From NCBI RefSeq assembly GCF_001679485.1, contig NZ_LZOZ01000019.1:124001-188000 (forward strand): a stretch of 64,000 nucleotides of DNA. Reading direction: 5' to 3'. Below the pieces are notes generated by a model. That model did no database searches. It was not told where the DNA came from and saw only the letters and a program-made list of their open reading frames with translations. The first letter of the stretch is position 1. Each line of letters starts with the position of its first letter. This document shows, one piece after another, positions 1 to 10,273 of this stretch. The translations under genes were made by a program, and so were the position numbers. The stretch is from Haemophilus sp. CCUG 60358. Its GTDB lineage: Bacteria > Pseudomonadota > Gammaproteobacteria > Enterobacterales > Pasteurellaceae.

Positions 1-458
1 ATGGTTTGAGCCCAAGGAATAGACGGCTTGCAATCCCCAGACCAATCAAAATGCTCATCCACAATGCGACCTTTAGGTGCAACGGCGGCATTATCTCGTT
101 CATCATTTAACAAGAAAATTGAACGGGCTTCTGATGAACTTAAATCCGGTTTATGAGTGACCGCTTTCGCATAAGGATCAAGCATTAACTTTTGCGGGTT
201 GGCTAAAGTGCGGTCATTTTTGCCTGTAATTCTGAACGCATACTCATCATTTAACTCAACGCCTTCAATTGCCACATGCCAAATATCATCGGTTCTGCTC
301 ATGGCAAAACGGCTTTCTTTACCATCACGGGACAAGCAAAGTTCAACAGCATCAGCCACACTAGAAAACAGCGCAAAATTCGAAATTTTTAGGCCGTTTT
401 CCAGCGTTTGAGAATATCCCATTGGGGAAGATTTGCCATTGTTATAAATACTAAACAT
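1..458 (-). CDS. glgX: Glycogen debranching enzyme, N-terminal part (runs off the window)
   Basis: The first 152 codons are visible, starting at ATG 458; the rest lies beyond base 1. The N-terminus (MFSIYNNGKSSPMGYSQ, then a beta-sandwich region ending near DWSGD) fits the CBM48 module that opens GlgX/isoamylase proteins. These remove alpha-1,6 branches from limit dextrin during glycogen breakdown in the cytoplasm. It starts 17 bp after the glgB stop on the same strand, so the two are probably co-transcribed, as in other Haemophilus glg operons. An uptake signal sequence lies inside the coding region. The family call is confident; completeness cannot be judged. Confidence 0.88.
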   Translation of the reverse strand, partial: MFSIYNNGKSSPMGYSQTLENGLKISNFALFSSVADAVELCLSRDGKESRFAMSRTDDIWHVAIEGVELNDEYAFRITGKNDRTLANPQKLMLDPYAKAVTHKPDLSSSEARSIFLLNDERDNAAVAPKGRIVDEHFDWSGDCKPSIPWAQT

Positions 459-475
459 TGTGTTTTTCGCTATTG

Positions 476-2665
476 TTATGCTTTATATTTTAAATAGATC
501 GTTGCGAGTGGCGGAATGGTCACGCTAATCGAATTATCTCGTCCGTGACTTGCGATCGCTTCGCTTTCTACCAAGCCAAAATTACCAACGTTTGAACCTT
601 GATAATACATTGAGTCAGTATTCAAAATTTCTTCGTATTCACCCGCTGCATTAATCCCAATGCGATAGCCTTCGCGTGGCACAGGTGTGAAGTTACTGAT
701 CACAATAATGCGTTCACCATCACTGCTTTTACGTTCAAAAGCAAAGACTGAATTTTCCGCATCATCTACCACTAACCAATCAAAGCCTTCCGGTTCACCA
801 TCTAACTCAAAGAGCGGTGCATTTTTTTGATAAATTCCGTTCAAATCTTTGACTAATTGCAATACGCCTTTATGCCATAGGCCACCATGGTTTTCGTCAA
901 GCAAGAACCAATCCAAACTTTCTTCATAATTCCATTCGCGACCTTGAGCAAATTCATTGCCCATGAATAATAATTTCTTGCCTGGATAGCCCCACATATA
1001 ACCGTAGTAAGCACGCAAGTTAGCGAATTTTTGCCACGCATCGCCTGGCATTTTGCCGAGTAACGAACATTTGCCGTGTACCACCTCATCGTGAGAAAGC
1101 GGTAACACAAAGTTTTCGCTGTATTGATAAATCATCCCGAAGGTCATTTTGTCGTGATGATAACGACGATAAACTGGATCGAGTTTCATATAACTTAGGG
1201 TGTCATTCATCCAGCCCATGTTCCATTTAAAATTAAATCCAAGCCCCCCATTTTCGGTCGGATGGGTTACGCCACCGAAAGAAGTGGATTCTTCCGCAAT
1301 CGAAATCGCGCCAGACACTTCAGAATGGATTTTCCAGTTGGTATGTTTTAAGAATTCAATGGCTTCTAAGTTTTCACGACCGCCATATTGATTCGGAATC
1401 CATTCGCCTTCAGCTCGGCTATAATCGCGATAAATCATTGATGCGACCGCATCTACACGGATACCATCTACACCAAATCGCTCAAGCCAATACAGTGCAT
1501 TACTGGATAAGAAGTTTCTCACTTCATTACGACCATAGTTATAAATTAAGGTATTCCAGTCTTGATGATAGCCTTCACGTGGGTCAGCATGTTCATATAA
1601 GGCTGTACCATCAAATGCCACTAAACCGTGTGTATCACTAGGGAAATGCCCTGGCACCCAGTCTAAAATCACATTAATGCCTGCTTTGTGCGCTTTTTCG
1701 ACTAAGCGTTTAAAGCCTTCTGGTGTACCAAAACGACTCGTTGGTGAATACAGCCCTATCGGTTGGTAGCCCCAAGAGCCATCAAATGGAAATTCGGAGA
1801 GTGGTAAAAACTCGATATGGGTAAAGCCCATATGTTTTACATAAGGAATAAGCTCATCGGCAATTTGGTCGTAATCTAGCCAGAAATTATTTTCTAAATT
1901 ACGGCGCCATGATCCCAAATGTACTTCGTAAATCGAAATAGGTTGATTACGTTGATTCGCTTTACGACGTTGCTCCGTCATTTCGACTACATCCAGCAAC
2001 ATACTGATTTCTGATGCAGTATCTGGGCGCAATTCCGATCTGAATGCATAAGGGTCAGCTTTTAAACGAAGGTTGCCGTTGCAATCAATCAATTCAAATT
2101 TATAGCGTTGCCCCAAACTGGCTTTTGGTAAGAATAACTCCCACACACCACTTGCCGGATGGAAACGCATTGGATGACGACGACCGTCCCAATAATTAAA
2201 ATCACCTACCAACGAAACGCGCTTAGCATTTGGCGCCCATACACGGAAATTTACGCCCGGTACACTGTCACATTCAGTAAAATGTGCACCTAATACTTCA
2301 TAAGGACGCAATAACGAACCTTCCGCCAATAGCCATTGCTCCAAGTCATTAATCATCGGATGGAAACGGTACGGATCTTCAATAATTTGAGCTTCTACGC
2401 CCCAATACACTTTTAATTGATAGGCAAAGAAATGATGAATCTCCGGCACAATAGCAGCAAAAAATCCGCGGTCATCCAGTTTTTCTAGTTCAACAACGAT
2501 GGATTGACTTTCTTTGTCAATCACTTCGACTTTATCTGCATCGGGTAATAAAGCACGAATCTCAATACCATTGTGAGTTTCATGCATGCCTAATACAGCA
2601 AAAGGATCGGCATGTTTGCCATCAAAAAATGAATTAATTACTGATTGAGCGACTAATTTCGTCAT
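476..2665 (-). CDS. glgB: 1,4-alpha-glucan (glycogen) branching enzyme
   Basis: A 729-residue GlgB of usual length for the family. It transfers alpha-1,4 glucan segments to make alpha-1,6 branches in glycogen. An N-terminal CBM48-like region ([15 protein letters not shown]) precedes a GH13 barrel with the catalytic regions [21 protein letters not shown] and [10 protein letters not shown], and a C-terminal beta domain. I chose ATG 2665 (MTKLVAQ) over an upstream ATG at 2689 because AAGGAG stands just before it and the residues upstream do not look like the family. It lies between a decayed malQ and glgX, so the glycogen operon is still expressed in this order. Confidence 0.95.
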   Translation of the reverse strand: MTKLVAQSVINSFFDGKHADPFAVLGMHETHNGIEIRALLPDADKVEVIDKESQSIVVELEKLDDRGFFAAIVPEIHHFFAYQLKVYWGVEAQIIEDPYRFHPMINDLEQWLLAEGSLLRPYEVLGAHFTECDSVPGVNFRVWAPNAKRVSLVGDFNYWDGRRHPMRFHPASGVWELFLPKASLGQRYKFELIDCNGNLRLKADPYAFRSELRPDTASEISMLLDVVEMTEQRRKANQRNQPISIYEVHLGSWRRNLENNFWLDYDQIADELIPYVKHMGFTHIEFLPLSEFPFDGSWGYQPIGLYSPTSRFGTPEGFKRLVEKAHKAGINVILDWVPGHFPSDTHGLVAFDGTALYEHADPREGYHQDWNTLIYNYGRNEVRNFLSSNALYWLERFGVDGIRVDAVASMIYRDYSRAEGEWIPNQYGGRENLEAIEFLKHTNWKIHSEVSGAISIAEESTSFGGVTHPTENGGLGFNFKWNMGWMNDTLSYMKLDPVYRRYHHDKMTFGMIYQYSENFVLPLSHDEVVHGKCSLLGKMPGDAWQKFANLRAYYGYMWGYPGKKLLFMGNEFAQGREWNYEESLDWFLLDENHGGLWHKGVLQLVKDLNGIYQKNAPLFELDGEPEGFDWLVVDDAENSVFAFERKSSDGERIIVISNFTPVPREGYRIGINAAGEYEEILNTDSMYYQGSNVGNFGLVESEAIASHGRDNSISVTIPPLATIYLKYKA

Positions 2666-2676
2666 GACATACTCCT

Positions 2677-3096
2677 TTATGCTTTGCAAGCTTGATTATT
2701 TACAACCGATTGTATTTTCTCGTTTGTTGAGCGGCAAAAAGCATTAAACGATAATAGATAAAAGGCAAAGCAGGCAATGAATGAAAGTGCGGTTGAATAT
2801 GGAATTGTTTTTTCAAACTGAATTTGGTTTTGCTCGTCGAGCAATTGATAACGCAAAGAAGCATCAGGAGGAGAAGAAAACGCGATTAAATCATCATGAA
2901 TGGGTTCATTTTCAAAGGCACATATGACATTTTGGAACGGCTGATTTTGTCCAATATTTGGCGGAAATTGCAACTGCTCGATAAAATAATCAATACTGGT
3001 TGGCGATGCATCAATCAAATGCCCATCAATATCATAATGGGAAAACGAAATGCCAAGTTTTTCAGCAGATTGTTTAAGTGATAAGGACATTTGCAT
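2677..3096 (-). pseudogene. malQ: Remnant of 4-alpha-glucanotransferase (malQ), N-terminus only
   Basis: The reading frame has about 139 residues. The first about 95 (SAEKLGISFSHYDIDGH onward) look like the start of a MalQ amylomaltase, a family of about 700 residues. The last 40 residues are a hydrophobic, unrelated-looking tail ending at the glgB leader. The GH77 catalytic domain is absent. In Haemophilus malQ normally precedes glgB, exactly this position. I infer an internal deletion that removed most of malQ and joined a short end piece to glgB. The N-terminal match rests on recognition of the sequence, not on a search. The fragment is unlikely to be an active enzyme. Confidence 0.6.
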
Positions 3097-3234
3097 ACAA
3101 CGAATGATACATCTATATAATACTTATTAAGTATTATAAGTAAGCACAATTGAAATACAATTGCCAATCTTGCAAATTGTGACCTAAATCAAAAAACAAA
3201 GTTTAAAGAGAATAAAAAAACAGCGAAATTTAAA

Positions 3235-3675
3235 TTATTCAGTTTCAATGACAAATTCAAACCAATCAATGACATCTTCTTCATGTACGCCATCTTGAAT
3301 TAAAACACCTGCATTTTTCACTGAATTAGGATCGCCGCTGATTAAAGGATGCCATTTGGGCAAAGATTTCCCCTCATACAATAAACGATATGCACAGGTA
3401 TTCGGCAACCACCCAAAATCAGGCAAATTCTTTTTGGTTAATTTGGTGCAATCACTTTCAATTTTAAAACGTTCAGGATAATTACGACACTTCCCTGTTT
3501 CCACATCTAATAGATTGCAAGCAATTCGCGTATAGTAGAGTTTTTCACGCTTGCCTCGTCCTTGAATATATTTACGATAACAGCATTTCCCGCAGCCATC
3601 ACATAAGGCTTCCCATTCGGATTCCGTCATTTCAAGGAGCGATTTTTTTTGCCAAAAATGAGATTCAAATTGCAT
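3235..3675 (-). CDS. YcgN/UPF0260 family cysteine-cluster protein
   Basis: A 146-residue cytoplasmic protein with an N-terminal cysteine cluster (CDGCGKCC at about residues 26-33) and further cysteines (ACNLLDVETGKCRNYP). This is the CxxCxxCC-type zinc- or iron-binding family that includes E. coli YcgN. No biochemical role is established. The length matches the family. It lies between glnS and the malQ remnant, and a USS hairpin separates it from glnS, so it probably has its own promoter. The 138 bp after its stop hold no gene; they are AT-rich and include the malQ upstream region. Confidence 0.85.
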   Translation of the reverse strand: MQFESHFWQKKSLLEMTESEWEALCDGCGKCCYRKYIQGRGKREKLYYTRIACNLLDVETGKCRNYPERFKIESDCTKLTKKNLPDFGWLPNTCAYRLLYEGKSLPKWHPLISGDPNSVKNAGVLIQDGVHEEDVIDWFEFVIETE

Positions 3676-3690
3676 AGTGAAACCAATAAA

Positions 3691-3730
3691 AAAGTGCGGT
3701 CAAAATTTACGTGATTTTTGACCGCACTTT
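3691..3730. terminator. USS-pair hairpin terminator after glnS
   Basis: A 15-bp perfect inverted repeat (AAAGTGCGGTCAAAA and its complement) with a 10-base loop. It is made of two opposed uptake signal sequences and lies just after the glnS stop. Confidence 0.8.
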
Positions 3731-3741
3731 GTTGTTTAGAA

Positions 3742-5415
3742 TTAGAAGCCTTCTTTTAAGCTTACGGTTAAGTTAAACACTAAGTGCTCTGGGCGGCTAT
3801 CTTTGTTATCCGCACAGAAATAACCTTCGCGTTCAAATTGATAACCTTTTTCAGGTTCTGCATTTGCAAGGCTTTGTTCTACAAAACCGTGTTTCACCAC
3901 TAAAGAGGTTGGATTTAACACGCTTTCGATTTCTTCTGCTGCACCTGGGTTTGGTACGGTGAAAAGACGCTCATATAAACGGAACTCAGCCGGATGATTA
4001 TGCACTGCAGATACCCAGTGAATTACCCCTTTCACTTTGCGACCATCCGCTGGATTTTTACCTAAGGTTTCAGGATCGTAAGTACAGAAAATCGTGGTAA
4101 TTTCACCATTTGCATCTTTTTCGACACGTTCAGCTTTAATCACATAAGCATTACGCAAACGCACTTCTTTACCTAATACTAAGCGTTTATATTGTTTATT
4201 TGCTTCTTCACGGAAGTCTGCGCGATCAATATAAAGCTCTTTCGTAAATGGTAATTGACGCTCACCTAATTCTGGACGATTTGGGTGATTTGGTGCCGTT
4301 AAGGTTTCTTCGCCTTCAAAGTTTTCGATCACTACGCGAACAGGATCAATCACCGCCATTGCGCGTGGTGCGTTTTCGTTTAAATCTTCACGAATGCAGG
4401 CTTCAAGTGCAGAATACTCTACAACGTTATCTTGTTTAGTCACACCGATACGACGGCAGAACTCACGTAATGAAGCCGGTGTATAACCGCGACGACGTAA
4501 ACCTGAAATGGTTGGCATACGCGGATCGTTCCAACCATCTACAATGCCATCATTCACTAATTTCAATAATTTACGTTTAGATGTTAATGTACCTTCTAAA
4601 TTCAAACGTGAAAATTCATATTGATGCGGTAATGGACGTTCAATACTAATATTTTCTAACACCCAGTCATATAAACGACGGTTGTCTTGGAATTCTAATG
4701 TACATAGAGAGTGTGTAATACGCTCAATCGCATCAGAGATACAGTGAGTGAAATCGTACATTGGGTAAATGCACCATTTATCACCGGTTTGGTGATGGCT
4801 CGCAAATTTAATACGATAAAGCACAGGATCACGCATGACCATAAATGGTGAAGCCATGTCGATTTTCGCACGAAGACTTAATGTACCTTCCGCAAACTCA
4901 CCGTTTTTCATTCTTTCGAATAACGCTAAGTTTTCTTCAACACTACGATCACGATATGGGCTGTTTTTACCTGGCTCAGTTAATGTACCACGATATTCAC
5001 GCATTTCATCTGGAGAAAGTTCATCCACATACGCTAAACCTTTTTCGATCAACTCAATCGCATAGCCATAAAGTGCATCGAAGTAATCAGATGCATAACG
5101 CGGTTCGCCTTCCCATTTAAAACCTAACCATTCCACATCAGCTTTGATGGAATCCACATATTCCACGTCTTCTTTTACTGGGTTGGTATCGTCAAAACGT
5201 AGGTTACATAAACCGTTATATTCTTTTGCCAAGCCGAAGTTTAAGCAAATCGATTTTGCGTGGCCAATATGTAAATAGCCATTCGGCTCAGGCGGGAAAC
5301 GAGTATGAACACTTTTGTGTTTACCCGAAGCTAAATCTTCATCAATAATTTGAGTAATGAAATTGTGTGTGCGGGTATTTTCCGCATTTTCTAGAGTGTG
5401 TTCTGTATTGCTCAT
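3742..5415 (-). CDS. glnS: Glutaminyl-tRNA synthetase
   Basis: A 557-residue class I aminoacyl-tRNA synthetase that charges tRNA-Gln with glutamine. The HIGH-type motif is in [15 protein letters not shown] (about residues 41-55) and the KMSKS-type motif is LTSKRKL (about 277-283). The C-terminal anticodon-binding beta barrels follow. The length is normal for the gammaproteobacterial enzyme. It is a single-gene unit: a USS hairpin lies downstream and divergent macA upstream. Confidence 0.97.
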   Translation of the reverse strand: MSNTEHTLENAENTRTHNFITQIIDEDLASGKHKSVHTRFPPEPNGYLHIGHAKSICLNFGLAKEYNGLCNLRFDDTNPVKEDVEYVDSIKADVEWLGFKWEGEPRYASDYFDALYGYAIELIEKGLAYVDELSPDEMREYRGTLTEPGKNSPYRDRSVEENLALFERMKNGEFAEGTLSLRAKIDMASPFMVMRDPVLYRIKFASHHQTGDKWCIYPMYDFTHCISDAIERITHSLCTLEFQDNRRLYDWVLENISIERPLPHQYEFSRLNLEGTLTSKRKLLKLVNDGIVDGWNDPRMPTISGLRRRGYTPASLREFCRRIGVTKQDNVVEYSALEACIREDLNENAPRAMAVIDPVRVVIENFEGEETLTAPNHPNRPELGERQLPFTKELYIDRADFREEANKQYKRLVLGKEVRLRNAYVIKAERVEKDANGEITTIFCTYDPETLGKNPADGRKVKGVIHWVSAVHNHPAEFRLYERLFTVPNPGAAEEIESVLNPTSLVVKHGFVEQSLANAEPEKGYQFEREGYFCADNKDSRPEHLVFNLTVSLKEGF

Positions 5416-5596
5416 AAATTTCTCAATAAATTGAAAATAATTTCCCCATTCTATACGAAAAGTCTGGCGTTGTGAATTTGATCACAAAACTAACCGCACT
5501 TTCATTAAATTAAGACTGAATTTTTTAGGATTTTTAGGTCTAACTTGAAGATTTTTCGTGCAAACTGAAAAGTTTACCTTTAGAATACCACTTTAC

Positions 5597-5610
5597 TGAA
5601 CAAACGTTCA
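5597..5610. promoter_or_regulatory. Possible TetR-type operator upstream of macA
   Basis: TGAAC-AAAC-GTTCA is an inverted repeat 27 bp before the macA start, in the 221-bp gap shared with glnS. TetR-family efflux repressors often bind sites of this shape. No TetR gene is in the window, so this is inference from shape only. Confidence 0.35.
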
Positions 5611-5636
5611 TTTTTATTTAGGATAACAAAGTCTTT

Positions 5637-6818
5637 ATGAAAAAACGCTTTTTTATTTTACTCGGATTACTCGTTGCTACCGGTGCTGTTTATTATTTTT
5701 TCTCAAGCAATAACAAACAAGAAACCACCTATCTGACTGAATCGGTTACACGTGGCAATGTGGAAAAAACAGTTGTCGCCTCTGGTTCAGTTGAAAGCGT
5801 GAATGAAGTTGATGTTGGTGCTCAAGCTTCAGGTGAAATCACTAAACTCTATGTCAAATTAGGGCAAGAAATCAAAAAAGGCGAAATGATTGCAGATATT
5901 GATTCTACAACCCAAATTAATACCTTAAATACCAAAAAAGCGGCATTGGTCAGCTATCAAGCTCAATTAAAAGCGAAGAAAACTGCTTATGATGTAGCTC
6001 TTTCAAGTTATAACCGCTTATCAAAACTTTATACACAAAAAGCGACGTCTTTGGATAGTTTGAATACTGCAAAAAGCACACTTGATAATGCGAAAGCTGA
6101 AATGGAAGCCATTGAAGCCAATATCAAACAAGCTGAAATTGAAGTGAATACCGCAGAAACCAATGTGGGTTACACCAAAATCACCGCCCCAATGGACGGT
6201 ACCGTTATTTCTGTGCCTGTTTCAGAAGGTCAAACCGTTAACGCCAACCAAACGACGCCAACGATTGTAACCATTGCTGATTTAAGCAAAATGAAAATTA
6301 AGCCTGAAATTTCAGAAGGCGATATTACTAAAGTTAAAGCAGGTCAAGAAGTCAGCTTTACTATTTTATCGGATAGTCAAACTGTATATCACTCCGTCAT
6401 TGATTCTGTTGATCCAGCCAATACCACGACAAGTGATAGCTCTTCAACATCATCTTCGATAAGTTCAAGCAGTAGCTCAACGACCAGTGCGATCTACTAT
6501 TACGCCAATGTTTTAATTGATAACCCAGATCGTACCTTACGCATCGGAATGACGACAGAAAACAACATTAAAATTACCAATGCAAAAGACGTGTTATTGG
6601 TTTCCAATATGGCTATTCAAAAACGTGATGGCAAAAGCTTTGTGAATGTATTGAATGACAAAAATCAACCTGAACAGCGTGAAGTTGAAACCGGTATTCA
6701 AAATGATTTCCAAACTGAAATCAAATCTGGTTTAAACGAAGGTGAAAAAGTTATCGTGTCACAAGTGGCCAATGGTGAAAAAGTAGGCTCTATGCCTCGT
6801 GGTCCAAGAATGTTCTAA
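5637..6818 (+). CDS. macA: MacA-type periplasmic adaptor of a tripartite efflux pump
   Basis: A 393-residue membrane-fusion protein. An N-terminal signal anchor (KRFFILLGLLVATGAVYYFF) holds it in the inner membrane. A lipoyl half-motif, a long coiled-coil hairpin (about residues 95-180), the second lipoyl half (YTKITAPMDGTVISVPV) and beta-barrel domains follow. It links the MacB ATPase to an outer membrane channel for export of macrolides, peptides or lipids. A serine/threonine-rich stretch at about residues 263-285 is unusually long. It heads the macA-macB-OMF operon, 18 bp before macB. Confidence 0.92.
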   Translation: MKKRFFILLGLLVATGAVYYFFSSNNKQETTYLTESVTRGNVEKTVVASGSVESVNEVDVGAQASGEITKLYVKLGQEIKKGEMIADIDSTTQINTLNTKKAALVSYQAQLKAKKTAYDVALSSYNRLSKLYTQKATSLDSLNTAKSTLDNAKAEMEAIEANIKQAEIEVNTAETNVGYTKITAPMDGTVISVPVSEGQTVNANQTTPTIVTIADLSKMKIKPEISEGDITKVKAGQEVSFTILSDSQTVYHSVIDSVDPANTTTSDSSSTSSSISSSSSSTTSAIYYYANVLIDNPDRTLRIGMTTENNIKITNAKDVLLVSNMAIQKRDGKSFVNVLNDKNQPEQREVETGIQNDFQTEIKSGLNEGEKVIVSQVANGEKVGSMPRGPRMF

Positions 6819-6836
6819 AAGTGCGGTAGAAAATTA

Positions 6837-8768
6837 ATGAATATTATTGAAATTAAGGATCTCAACCGTTACTTCGGTGAAGGCGAAAATCGCGTTCATA
6901 TTTTAAAGAATGTCTCTTTAAATATTGAAAAAGGCGATTTTGTGGCAATTATTGGACAATCAGGTTCAGGCAAATCAACCTTGATGAACATCATCGGGTG
7001 CTTGGATACGGCAACCAGTGGTTCTTACAAGATCAATGGCAAAGAAACTATTGAATTAAGCAAAGATCAGCTTTCAGATTTGCGTAGCCAAAAATTCGGC
7101 TTTATTTTCCAACGCTATAACTTATTGTCGAGTTTGACAGCCGCTGAGAACGTCGCCTTGCCTGCTATTTATGCAGGAATGTCGCAAGAAAAACGGCTTT
7201 CTCGTGCAAAACAACTTTTAGAAAAATTAGGCTTAGGCGATAAATGGCAAAATAAACCAAGCCAGCTTTCTGGTGGTCAGCAACAACGTGTGAGTATTGC
7301 CCGTGCGTTGATGAATGGTGGCGAAATTATTTTAGCCGATGAACCCACTGGTGCATTGGATTCGCAAAGTGGTCAAAATGTAATGGAAATTCTGCGACAA
7401 TTACACGCAGAGGGACACACCATTATTATGGTAACCCATGACCGAGAAATTGCTGCCAGTGCGAATCGCGTGATTGAAATTAAAGATGGCGAAATCATTG
7501 GCGATACACAAAAAGAAGCAGTAAAAAGTGCGGTCGAAAATCAAACCAAATCTAAACCGCACTTTGGGTTAAGCAAAGATCAATTTGTTGAAGCCTTTCG
7601 CATGTCTGTGAGTGCCATTATTGCCCACAAAATGCGTTCTCTTTTAACCATGCTCGGGATTATCATCGGGATTACGTCTGTGGTTTCTGTCGTGGCATTG
7701 GGAAATGGTTCACAACAAAAAATCTTAGAGAATATTAAAGGCATTGGTACAAATACCATGACCATTTTTAATGGTACAGGCTTTGGCGATCGTCGTGCTG
7801 AACAAATGCAGAATCTCACAATTAATGATGCCACTGCCTTAAATCAACAAAGCTATGTACAAAGTGTCACGCCAAATAGCTCATCAAGTGGCACATTGAT
7901 TTATGGCAACCAAACTTTCTCCTCGACCAGTTTAAAAGGTGTAGGCGAACAATATTTTGATGTAGATGGCTTAAAACTAAAATCTGGTAATTTATTTTCT
8001 GCTCAAGATGTTGTTGATAACAACCAAGTAGCCTTAATCGATGAAAGTGCGAAAAAGTCGATTTTCCCAGATGAAAATCCTATCGGCAAAATTGTGATGT
8101 TTAATAAACGTCCATTACGTATTATCGGCGTGGTATCTGATAAACAAATGGGCGGGGCAAGTAGTTCACTTAATCTCTATGCGCCTTACACTACTGTGAT
8201 GAATCGTATTTCGGGCAGTAAAAAAATTGGCTTGATTACCGTAAAAGTAGATGATTCCGTGAATACGACTGTCGCTGAAAAAGGAATTACTGAATTGCTC
8301 ACCATGCGTCATGGTAAAAAAGATTTCTTCATCATGAATAGCGATACCATTAAACAAACTATTGAAAGCACAACAGGCACGATGAAATTACTCATTTCCT
8401 CTATCGCCTTTATTTCATTGATCGTTGGTGGTATTGGTGTGATGAATATTATGTTGGTTTCTGTCACTGAGCGAACTAAGGAAATTGGTGTGCGCATGGC
8501 TATTGGTGCAAGACAATTTAATATTCTGCAACAATTTTTAATTGAAGCCGTGTTGATTTGTTTAATTGGCGGCGTGACGGGTATTCTACTTTCGGGTTTA
8601 ATCGGTCTACTCTTTAACGTATTTATGACTGACTTTACTATGGCATTCTCAACCGGCTCAATTGTTGCAGCGGTGGTCTTCTCTACCCTGATTGGTGTGA
8701 TCTTCGGTTATATGCCGGCAAAACGTGCGGCACAATTAGATCCAATTACCGCCCTTGCGAGAGAATAA
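6837..8768 (+). CDS. macB: MacB-type ABC transporter (ATPase plus permease)
   Basis: A 643-residue fusion of an N-terminal ABC ATPase and a C-terminal membrane domain, the MacB length and layout. Visible motifs are Walker A GQSGSGKST, signature LSGGQQQR and Walker B LADEPTGALDS. A first membrane helix near residue 270 is followed by a large periplasmic domain, then three helices with the family motif GVRMAIGAR. It drives substrate handover to the outer membrane channel by mechanotransmission. It follows macA closely. A USS sits in the linker between the ATPase and the first helix. Confidence 0.95.
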   Translation: MNIIEIKDLNRYFGEGENRVHILKNVSLNIEKGDFVAIIGQSGSGKSTLMNIIGCLDTATSGSYKINGKETIELSKDQLSDLRSQKFGFIFQRYNLLSSLTAAENVALPAIYAGMSQEKRLSRAKQLLEKLGLGDKWQNKPSQLSGGQQQRVSIARALMNGGEIILADEPTGALDSQSGQNVMEILRQLHAEGHTIIMVTHDREIAASANRVIEIKDGEIIGDTQKEAVKSAVENQTKSKPHFGLSKDQFVEAFRMSVSAIIAHKMRSLLTMLGIIIGITSVVSVVALGNGSQQKILENIKGIGTNTMTIFNGTGFGDRRAEQMQNLTINDATALNQQSYVQSVTPNSSSSGTLIYGNQTFSSTSLKGVGEQYFDVDGLKLKSGNLFSAQDVVDNNQVALIDESAKKSIFPDENPIGKIVMFNKRPLRIIGVVSDKQMGGASSSLNLYAPYTTVMNRISGSKKIGLITVKVDDSVNTTVAEKGITELLTMRHGKKDFFIMNSDTIKQTIESTTGTMKLLISSIAFISLIVGGIGVMNIMLVSVTERTKEIGVRMAIGARQFNILQQFLIEAVLICLIGGVTGILLSGLIGLLFNVFMTDFTMAFSTGSIVAAVVFSTLIGVIFGYMPAKRAAQLDPITALARE

Positions 8769-8787
8769 AGAAATTTTGTAAAACACA

Positions 8788-8828
8788 AAAGAGCGGTTAA
8801 AATTCTCACTAATTTTTGACCGCACTTT
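8788..8828. terminator. Imperfect USS-pair hairpin after macB
   Basis: AAAGAGCGGTTAAAATT pairs imperfectly with AATTTTTGACCGCACTTT. It may act as a partial terminator between macB and the outer membrane factor gene, lowering expression of the third gene. Confidence 0.5.
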
Positions 8829-8852
8829 AATTGAAAAAGAAAGGAAAAATCC

Positions 8853-10220
8853 ATGTTAAAAATGAAAAAATTAACCTTAGCAATCGCAATGGCAACTGCT
8901 CTGGCAGGTTGTGCTAACATCGGCGATTCTTATAAAGCGAGCCAGCAGGATTACCAAAATTATGCGGAAATCACCAAACAATTTAATGTAAAAGAAAACT
9001 GGTGGGCGCTTTACAATGATTCACAATTAAATCGTGTGGTAGAACAAGCATTAGTCAACAACAAAGATTTAGCTAAAGCGTCTATTGCTGTAAACCGTGC
9101 TTTATATAATGCAAACCTTGCAGGCGCGAATTTAATTCCAGCATTTAGCGGTTCAACCCAATCTTCTGCGGGTAAAAATCTGAAAACTGGTGGCAACTCA
9201 ACCATCAGTCATAAAGGTGCATTAAATGTGAGTTATACGTTAGATCTATGGCAACGTTTAGCGGATACCGCTGATGCCGCCGAATGGTCACACAAAGCAA
9301 CGGCTGAAGATTTAGAAGCAACGAAACTTTCACTCATCAACTCTGTTGTAACAACCTATTATCAAATTGCCTACTTGAATGATGCAATCAGCACCACGCA
9401 AGAAAGCATTAAATACTACAACAACATTAGCAGCATTATGCAACGTCGTTTATCTCAAGGTGTGGCTGATAGCGCAAGTGTAGATCAAGCACAACAAGCG
9501 GTATTGAACGCACGTAACAACTTGATCAACTATCAAACACAACGTAAAACAGCAGAACAAACTTTACGTAACTTACTGAACTTAAAACCGGAAGAAGCAT
9601 TAAATATCAACTTCCCACACATTCTTAATGTAAAAAATGTAGGCGTAAATTTAAATGTACCTGTTTCTGTGATTGCAAACCGTCCTGATGTGAAAGGCTA
9701 TCAATATCGCTTAAGCAGTGCATTCAAAAATGCAAAAGCAACTGAAAAAAGCTGGTTCCCTGAAGTCACTTTAGGCGGAAGCTTAACATCAAGTGGTACT
9801 AAAGTCGGTAATGCATTGCACAATCCAGTTGGTACAGGTTTAATCGGCATTAGCCTACCATTCCTCAACTGGAATACCGTAAAATGGAACGTGAAAATCT
9901 CTGAAGCAGATTATGAAACCGCACGTTTAAACTACGAGCAAAGCATTACTAAAGCCTTGAATGACGTAGATACCAACTACTTCGCCTATACACAAGCACA
10001 AAGTGCTTTTGCTAACTTGCAAAAAACACACAGCTATAACCAACGTATTACTAAATACTATCGTGATCGTTACAATGCCGGTGTATCTGAATTACGCGAA
10101 TGGCTCACCGCGGCAAACACAGAGAAAAGCTCTCAACTTTCTATCTTGAATGCAAAATACAACATCATTCAGGCAGAAAATGCCGTGTATAGTTCAATGG
10201 CAGGTTATTACTCCCGTTAA
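8853..10220 (+). CDS. Outer membrane efflux lipoprotein (NodT/CusC family)
   Basis: A 455-residue outer membrane factor. The signal peptide ends in a lipobox (LAGC, Cys about residue 19), so it is probably acylated, as in CusC/OprM and unlike E. coli TolC. Two repeats of long helices follow (ANRPDVKGYQYRL is a typical OMF motif in the second). It probably forms the trimeric exit duct for the MacAB pair just upstream. The AGAAAGG ribosome site supports ATG 8853; a start two codons later is possible. Having a dedicated channel beside macAB makes this a self-contained pump. Confidence 0.88.
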   Translation: MLKMKKLTLAIAMATALAGCANIGDSYKASQQDYQNYAEITKQFNVKENWWALYNDSQLNRVVEQALVNNKDLAKASIAVNRALYNANLAGANLIPAFSGSTQSSAGKNLKTGGNSTISHKGALNVSYTLDLWQRLADTADAAEWSHKATAEDLEATKLSLINSVVTTYYQIAYLNDAISTTQESIKYYNNISSIMQRRLSQGVADSASVDQAQQAVLNARNNLINYQTQRKTAEQTLRNLLNLKPEEALNINFPHILNVKNVGVNLNVPVSVIANRPDVKGYQYRLSSAFKNAKATEKSWFPEVTLGGSLTSSGTKVGNALHNPVGTGLIGISLPFLNWNTVKWNVKISEADYETARLNYEQSITKALNDVDTNYFAYTQAQSAFANLQKTHSYNQRITKYYRDRYNAGVSELREWLTAANTEKSSQLSILNAKYNIIQAENAVYSSMAGYYSR

Positions 10221-10227
10221 AATCATG

Positions 10228-10260
10228 ATTAAGGAAGTTTCGGCTTCCTTAATCTTTTTT
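10228..10260 (+). terminator. Rho-independent terminator of the efflux operon
   Basis: ATTAAGGAAG pairs with CTTCCTTAAT around a 6-base loop, followed by a run of Ts. Confidence 0.85.
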
Positions 10261-10273
10261 ATGGACATGAAAA

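Noticed and set aside
853..1110. An 85-aa ORF inside glgB
   Set aside because: It lies in a different frame within a strongly conserved enzyme gene; a shadow frame.
2677..3096. A real 139-aa membrane protein
   Set aside because: The front resembles MalQ and the hydrophobic end looks like an out-of-frame join; position equals malQ in the operon.
3691..3730. An insertion sequence end or mobile repeat
   Set aside because: The repeated element is the Pasteurellaceae uptake signal pair, found at many gene ends and with no transposase.
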